The notes beneath the pieces were generated by a model. It searched no databases, was not told the DNA's origin, and saw only the letters and a list, made by a program, of their open reading frames with translations. Positions 55,956 through 64,000 of a DNA stretch of 64,000 nt are shown here, one piece after another; position 1 is the stretch's first letter, and every line of letters begins with the position of its first letter. Source of the stretch: Bordetella genomosp. 9 (GTDB lineage Bacteria; Pseudomonadota; Gammaproteobacteria; Burkholderiales; Burkholderiaceae_B); assembly GCF_002261425.1 (NCBI RefSeq), contig NZ_NEVJ01000003.1, positions 1,984,001-2,048,000 on the forward strand. The letters are read 5' to 3'. The position numbers and the translations under genes were made by a program.

Positions 55956-55956
<1 letters not shown>
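55309..55956 (-). CDS. lolA: Outer-membrane lipoprotein carrier protein LolA
   Basis: Periplasmic chaperone moving lipoproteins from LolCDE to LolB, 215 residues. Signal peptide [20 protein letters not shown] with cleavage near AFA. Marks: [64 protein letters not shown] and the closing GVDVVNM. Its ATG (after GGAGG) overlaps the ftsK stop by one base (TGATG), so the two are co-translated. rarA, which usually follows lolA, is 15.4 kb away here. Confidence 0.96.
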
Positions 55957-60046
<4,090 letters not shown>

Positions 60047-60320
60047 TTCGCCGCTTGGCGATCCCTGTTACGCGACTACGCAATCCGCGACCACGCGGTT
60101 TGCGACTACACAGTGCGCGGTTCGCGTTTCGCATTTCATAGCGCGTATGTCGCGCACCGCGATCGCGGTGCGCCGGCGTCCGCGCATTGATGCGTGACAC
60201 GCAACAGTCATCCGGATATTTGCGCTTTACGGCCCCGCCGCGCCCCCCGCATCATGCGCGGGCCGCTCGCGACGGCGGCACCGACCGTATCCGGAAACGT
60301 CCCAAAGAGGAGACAGACAT
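60047..60320. other. Intergenic region before the fourth Bug gene
   Basis: About 270 bp without a gene. It carries loose repeats of gcgactac/gcgaccac (60075-60125), a perfect 22-bp palindrome (60152-60173) and AAAGAGGAGACAGACAT before the Bug start. No clear promoter found. Confidence 0.45.
60152..60173. other. Perfect 22-bp GC palindrome
   Basis: Half-site GCGCACCGCGA with its exact complement, no loop. It lies 105 bp after the Smr gene and about 148 bp before the Bug gene. No T-run follows, so either a cruciform/operator or a Rho-assisted end of the trxB-Smr transcript. Confidence 0.6.
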
Positions 60321-61325
60321 ATGTTGCATACCGCCCTTTTCGGCGGCAGGCATGGCGCCCGCCTGCTCGCCCTGGCCGCCATCATGTTCACGGCCGTGGG
60401 CCTGCGCCCCGCGGCCGCCGAGGACTGGAACCCCACCCGCCCCATCCGCCTGCTGGTGCCTTACGGGCCCGGCGGCAGTTCGGACGTCATCGCGCGTGCC
60501 GTGGCCGTCGAAATGTCGCGCGACCTGGGCCAGCAGGTGGTCGTGGAAAACAAAGGCGGCGGCCAGGGCAGCATCGCCACGATGGAAGCCGCGCGCGCCC
60601 GTCCCGACGGCTACACCCTGATCCTCGGCCACGTCGGCACCCTGGCCGTCAATCCGGCGATGATGCGCAACCTGCCCTACGATCCGGTCAAGGATTTCGC
60701 GCCCATCATCCTGCTGGCCAAGCTGCCCATGGTCTTCGCCCTGAACGCGCGCGTGCCGGCCGATGACCTGCAATCCTTCGTGGCCCTGGCCAAGGCCAAG
60801 CCGGGCACGTTGAACTACGGCTCGGCCGGCAACGGCAGCGCGGGGCACCTGGCCTTCGAAATGCTGAAGACCGCCACCGGCATCGACGTCGTGCACGTTC
60901 CCTACAAGGGCACGGGCGCACAATTGCAGGATCTGCTGGCCGGCAATATCGACGCGGCATCGGCGGGGCTGCCAGGCTTGCTGCCGCAGGCCCAGAGCGG
61001 TCGGGTAAAGCTGATCGCGGTGGGTTCGGCGCGCCGCCTGGACGCCATTCCGAACGTGCCCACGGTCGCGGAATCGGGCTATCCCGGCTTTGAAAGCTCG
61101 CAATGGTTCGGCCTGCTGGCGCCCGCCGGCACGCCGGCGCCGGTCATCGCGCGGCTGAACAAGGCCGGCCATGCCGCGCTGGCGGCGGAGTCGGTGCGCC
61201 AACGGCTGGAGCAGGATTCCAGCGAGATCTCCGGCGCCGGTCCCGAGGCCTTCGCGGCGTTCATCGTGTCGGAAGAAAAACGCTGGGGCGAGGTGGTGCG
61301 CAAGGCGAACGTGCACGCCGAATAA
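60321..61325 (+). CDS. Bug-type tripartite tricarboxylate transporter substrate-binding protein
   Basis: 334 residues, strong AAAGAGGAG upstream. Signal peptide MLHTALFGGRHGARLLALAA with cleavage near AAA. Marks: WNPTRPIRLLVPYGPGGSSDVIARAVAVEMSRDLGQQVVVENKGGGQGSIATMEAARARPDGYTLILGHVGTLAVNPAMMRNLPYDPVKDFAPI, NYGSAGNGSAGHLAFEMLKTATGIDVVHVPYKGTGAQLQDLLAGNIDAASAG, IPNVPTVAESGYPGFESSQWFGLLAPAGTP. No operon partner: it is convergent with the symporter gene and has no regulator beside it. Confidence 0.95.
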   Translation: MLHTALFGGRHGARLLALAAIMFTAVGLRPAAAEDWNPTRPIRLLVPYGPGGSSDVIARAVAVEMSRDLGQQVVVENKGGGQGSIATMEAARARPDGYTLILGHVGTLAVNPAMMRNLPYDPVKDFAPIILLAKLPMVFALNARVPADDLQSFVALAKAKPGTLNYGSAGNGSAGHLAFEMLKTATGIDVVHVPYKGTGAQLQDLLAGNIDAASAGLPGLLPQAQSGRVKLIAVGSARRLDAIPNVPTVAESGYPGFESSQWFGLLAPAGTPAPVIARLNKAGHAALAAESVRQRLEQDSSEISGAGPEAFAAFIVSEEKRWGEVVRKANVHAE

Positions 61326-61384
61326 GGCGCGCACGGCGCCGCGCGGGCGGCGGCCGCCCGCAAGGAAAGGTTCAGGCACTATCG

Positions 61385-61459
61385 GGCGCGGCCGGCTCAG
61401 GCGCGGCCGGCCCAGGCGTGGCCGGCCCAGGCGTGGCCGGCTCAGGCGCGGCCAGCCTC
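61385..61459. repeat. Five 15-bp tandem repeats spanning the symporter stop codon
   Basis: Units ggcgcggccggctca and near copies at 61385, 61400, 61415, 61430 and 61445. On the minus strand each unit is five codons in the symporter frame, and the variable base decides between TGA and TGG. The gene stops in the second unit reached (61442-61444); two further units read tryptophan codons and then another TGA occurs. Confidence 0.9.
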
Positions 61460-63583
61460 CCGCGGCTCGCCGGGCGGCGCCCTGCGCGGATCGCGCACAT
61501 AGTCCACCAGGGCCTCCGTGGCCGGATCCGGACGCGGTGTCAGCAGCGACACCACCACGATCGCCAGGAACGCCGCGGGCGCGCCGAAGATGCCGGCGGC
61601 CACAGGCTGTATGCCCCACCACAATTCGAGCGGCTGGGTCGGCGAGATCCCGAATACCAGCTCGCGCAGCCACGGGTGGCTGTGCGCCATGTAGCTGAAG
61701 GTCACCGCCAGCCCGACGGCCACGCCGGCCGTCGCCCCCCATTTATTGGCGCGCTTCCAGAAGATCCCCATCACCAGCACGGGAAAGAAAGAAGACGCCG
61801 CCACGGAAAACGCCGCCGACACCATGATCAGGATGTCGGCCGGCCGCCGCGCCGCCACCCAGGCCGCGGCGAATGCCACCACCAGCAGCAGGACCTTGGA
61901 CACCATGACCCGGCGCGCCGCCGGCATGCGGGGCGAGACGACCCGGTACAGCATGTCGTGCGACAGCGCATTGGACAGCGTCAGCAGCAGTCCGTCCGCC
62001 GTCGAGAGCGCCGCCGCCAGGCCGCCGGCCGCCACCAACCCCGATACCACGTAGGGCAGGCCGCCGATCTCCGGCAAGGCCAGCACCACCACGTCCGCGC
62101 CCATGTGGATTTCGCCCAGCTGCACGACGCCGTCGCCGTTGACGTCGACCACGCTCACCAGCGTGGGACTGATGGCGCTCCATGCCGCCACCCAGTCGGG
62201 CAGCGCGCTGAAACGGGCGCCGACCAAGTGCGTGTAGATCACGTACTTGACCAGGATGGCCAGCGCGGGCGCGAGCAGGTACAGCAGCAGGATGAACAGC
62301 AAGGTCCAGCAGACCGACCGGCGCGCGGCGCCCACGGATGGCGTGGTGTAGGAGCGCATCAGGATGTGCGGCAGCCCCGCCGTCCCCAGCATCAGGCACA
62401 GGGCCAGGGCGATGAAGTTGGCGCGCTGCGGCTCCCAGGCGGCAGGGGTCTCCGTCTCCTGGCCCGCGGGCTGGCCGGTTTCCGCGGGATCAGGCTGGGC
62501 CGCCGAAGGATCAGACTGCGCCACCGTCGGATAAGGCTGTGCCGCCGGCACGGGCGGCCGCGCCCGCGCGCGGAACTCCTGCCGGTCGCGATACCAGCGC
62601 GAGCGCGCTTCTTCCACCGTGACCGGATACGCGTCCAGCTCGCGCTGCACCGAACGTATTTCCAGCATCGGCGCGTCCGCCGCGTTCAACTGCGCCAGGC
62701 GATCGCGCAGGCGGGCTTTTTCGCTCACCCACGAACCCGGCAAGGTGCGCAGCAACTCGTCGACGCGATCCGCGCGCGCCTGCCACTCACGGCGCACCGC
62801 ACGCTCGGCGTCGTCGTCCAGCAGCCGGCTTTCCTGTTGCACCACCTGCTCCAGCGCCACCCCCGCGGCCATCGGCGGCAGCGCCATGCCGGTGAACTTG
62901 ATCGACAGCCACACGACCGGGATCACGTAGGCCATGATGAGGATGATGAATTGTCCGACCTGCGTCCACGTCACCGCGCGCATGCCGCCCAGGAAGGAAC
63001 ACACCAGCATGCCGCCCAATGCCAGGAAGATCCCCAGCTCGAACGAAATCCCCGTCATGCGCGTCGTGATGATGCCCACGCCGTAGATCTGCGCGACCAG
63101 GTAGGTGAACGAACACAGCACCGCGCAGGCCACGCCCACCAGGCGCGGCAGGTTGCCGCCAAAGCGCGCGCCCATGAAATCCGGCAGGGTGTATTGGCCG
63201 AACTTGCGCAGATAAGGCGCGAGCAGCAGCGCGACCAGCACATAGCCGCCGGTCCACCCCATCACATACGCCAGTCCCGCATAGCCGCCGACGTACAGCG
63301 TGCCGGCGACGCCGATGAAGGACGCCACCGACATCCAGTCGGCGGCCGTGGCCATGCCGTTGTAGAAAGCCGGCACGCGGCGGCCCGCGACGTAATACTC
63401 GACGGGATCGGACGTCCGGCAGACGATGCCGATGCCGGCGTACAGGCTGAACGTCACCAGCAGGAAGACATAGCCTATCCAGTTGCGCGGCATGCCCAGG
63501 ACTTCCAGCAGGCCCAGCACCAGGATGAGCAAGGCGAAGCCGGCGGCGTAGAGCACGTAGACCCGCGCCGGGGTGTCAGTCAT
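61442..63583 (-). CDS. Sodium:solute symporter, VC_2705 subfamily (ActP-like)
   Basis: Inner-membrane sodium/solute symporter of the SSS family, 713 residues, larger than ActP (549). The start at 63583 (MTDTPARVYVLYAAGF) overlaps the DUF4212 gene by 8 bp; an ATG five codons earlier is possible. Marks: DPVEYYVAGRRVPAFYNGMATAADWMSVASFIGVAGTLYVGGYAGLAYVMGWTGGYVLVALLLAPYLRKFGQYTLPDFMGARFGG, MRAVTWTQVGQFIIL, GTAGLPHILMRSYTTPS, AAALSTADGLLLTLSNALSHDM. A long hydrophilic, partly coiled-coil insert spans about 250-370, and residues 480-491 form an EF-hand-like loop (DVNGDGVVQLGE). Pairing with DUF4212 fixes the subfamily; the substrate is probably a short monocarboxylate. Confidence 0.94.
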   Translation of the reverse strand: MTDTPARVYVLYAAGFALLILVLGLLEVLGMPRNWIGYVFLLVTFSLYAGIGIVCRTSDPVEYYVAGRRVPAFYNGMATAADWMSVASFIGVAGTLYVGGYAGLAYVMGWTGGYVLVALLLAPYLRKFGQYTLPDFMGARFGGNLPRLVGVACAVLCSFTYLVAQIYGVGIITTRMTGISFELGIFLALGGMLVCSFLGGMRAVTWTQVGQFIILIMAYVIPVVWLSIKFTGMALPPMAAGVALEQVVQQESRLLDDDAERAVRREWQARADRVDELLRTLPGSWVSEKARLRDRLAQLNAADAPMLEIRSVQRELDAYPVTVEEARSRWYRDRQEFRARARPPVPAAQPYPTVAQSDPSAAQPDPAETGQPAGQETETPAAWEPQRANFIALALCLMLGTAGLPHILMRSYTTPSVGAARRSVCWTLLFILLLYLLAPALAILVKYVIYTHLVGARFSALPDWVAAWSAISPTLVSVVDVNGDGVVQLGEIHMGADVVVLALPEIGGLPYVVSGLVAAGGLAAALSTADGLLLTLSNALSHDMLYRVVSPRMPAARRVMVSKVLLLVVAFAAAWVAARRPADILIMVSAAFSVAASSFFPVLVMGIFWKRANKWGATAGVAVGLAVTFSYMAHSHPWLRELVFGISPTQPLELWWGIQPVAAGIFGAPAAFLAIVVVSLLTPRPDPATEALVDYVRDPRRAPPGEPREAGRA

Positions 63584-63860
63584 CCCCGTCGGCGCCATTC
63601 ATGATCCGTGCGTAGGCGACGACGATGGCCAGGTACGCCAGGGGGGCGCCGAAGGCGGCCATCCAGTAGGCGAAGGGCCAGCCGGCGACAGGGAAGAGCA
63701 AGGAGCGCGCGAACCAGGCGGGAACGACGGTCAAGGCGGCCCACAGGACCAGCAGCAGCGCGATGAGCCGGACATTGCGCCCCCACAATGGGGCACGCGC
63801 TCGGGAAGCGAGCAGCTCGTCCACGGATTCAGCGTTTTGCGGAGTCGGCGTATGCGCCAT
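63576..63860 (-). CDS. DUF4212 small subunit of the sodium/solute symporter
   Basis: 94 residues from ATG 63860: a hydrophilic N-terminus, then WGRNVRLIALLLVLWAALTVVPAWFARSLLFPVAGWPFAYWMAAFGAPLAYLAIVVAYARIMN, two membrane helices of the DUF4212 family. These proteins are always encoded just before VC_2705-type symporters, as here (8-bp overlap), and are thought to be accessory subunits. AAGG lies upstream of the start. Confidence 0.93.
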   Translation of the reverse strand: MAHTPTPQNAESVDELLASRARAPLWGRNVRLIALLLVLWAALTVVPAWFARSLLFPVAGWPFAYWMAAFGAPLAYLAIVVAYARIMNGADGDD

Positions 63861-64000
63861 GGCAGGGCCTTCTGGAACGCCGGCCGCGCCTGGGGCGTGA
63901 AAACCGGACCCTGAATGCGACAACGGCTGGCACTGCCTGGTGCCAGCCGTTGTGCGTTTGCTTTTCTAGGTACAGCTTCTTTTATGTACCGGTGCCGCCC
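63861..64000. other. Region upstream of the symporter operon
   Basis: It should hold the operon's promoter on the minus strand. Visible structures are a long hairpin (63920-63953) and an inverted repeat GGTACA...TGTACC (63969-63990). No gene. Confidence 0.45.
63920..63953 (+). terminator. Strong hairpin with T-rich plus-strand tail
   Basis: A perfect 14-bp stem, ACAACGGCTGGCAC paired with GTGCCAGCCGTTGT, loop tgcctg, then GCGTTTGCTTTTCT. It has the form of a plus-strand intrinsic terminator, yet no plus-strand gene precedes it, so it may end antisense or small-RNA transcription, or act in the leader of the symporter operon on the other strand. Confidence 0.6.

Overview
The window is high-GC DNA from a betaproteobacterium, most likely Alcaligenaceae (Bordetella/Achromobacter group). 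The support is four solitary Bug-type periplasmic receptors, a BvgA/BvgS-like phosphorelay pair, a cyoABCD-SURF1-RegBA block, dense GntR/LysR/TetR/AraC regulation and many acyl-CoA and D-amino-acid catabolic genes. Species assignment is inference. No rRNA, tRNA, CRISPR array, integrase or insertion sequence was recognised.

Layout. 1-4.6 kb: an RND drug-efflux operon (lipoprotein adaptor plus the N-terminal 528 residues of an AcrB-like pump, cut by the window edge) and an MHS-type MFS symporter. 4.8-11.8 kb: cytochrome bo ubiquinol oxidase (cyoABCD), a SURF1-like protein and a RegB/RegA redox two-component pair, in tight same-strand order. 11.8-14.4 kb: an AraC regulator divergent from an aldo/keto reductase, and a small hypothetical gene. 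14.8-17.3 kb: a BvgA-like regulator with a short BvgS-like hybrid kinase that lacks the periplasmic sensor and PAS domains, preceded by an intergenic region with a terminator hairpin. 17.3-25.1 kb: a PrpF-family isomerase, then phosphoketolase, acetate kinase and a cyanide-insensitive bd oxidase with its tiny CydP subunit. 25.1-30.2 kb: a GntR/Bug/deacetylase operon, a TetR-SnoaL-like pair with a perfect operator palindrome, and a FadR-type GntR. 30.3-35.7 kb: a FAH hydrolase, a Bug receptor, a two-subunit molybdenum hydroxylase and a ModA-like protein without a signal peptide. 35.7-37.1 kb: small orphan genes and a PXPV-repeat exported protein.

37.2-60 kb holds the housekeeping genes serS and rarA on one side and lolA, ftsK, trxB and an Smr gene on the other. 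In E. coli and many other proteobacteria ftsK-lolA-rarA-serS are contiguous. Here about 15.4 kb of catabolic genes lies between rarA and lolA: a D-amino-acid/peptide module (D-serine-deaminase-like enzyme, Dpp-type ABC importer, RpiR regulator, D-aminoacylase, RidA), a LysR-controlled acyl-CoA dehydrogenase/Bug/CoA-transferase operon, and a small lipoprotein gene. 60.3-63.9 kb: a fourth Bug receptor and a VC_2705-type sodium/solute symporter with its DUF4212 partner; the symporter gene ends inside a 15-bp tandem repeat that carries in-frame stop codons.

Two themes recur. Respiration and overflow metabolism: two alternative quinol oxidases, a redox sensor, and phosphoketolase with acetate kinase. 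Organic-acid or amino-acid scavenging: Bug receptors, ABC importer, symporters and CoA-linked enzymes, each with a local regulator. Start sites were chosen by ribosome-binding sites and family N-termini; several differ from the longest open frame.
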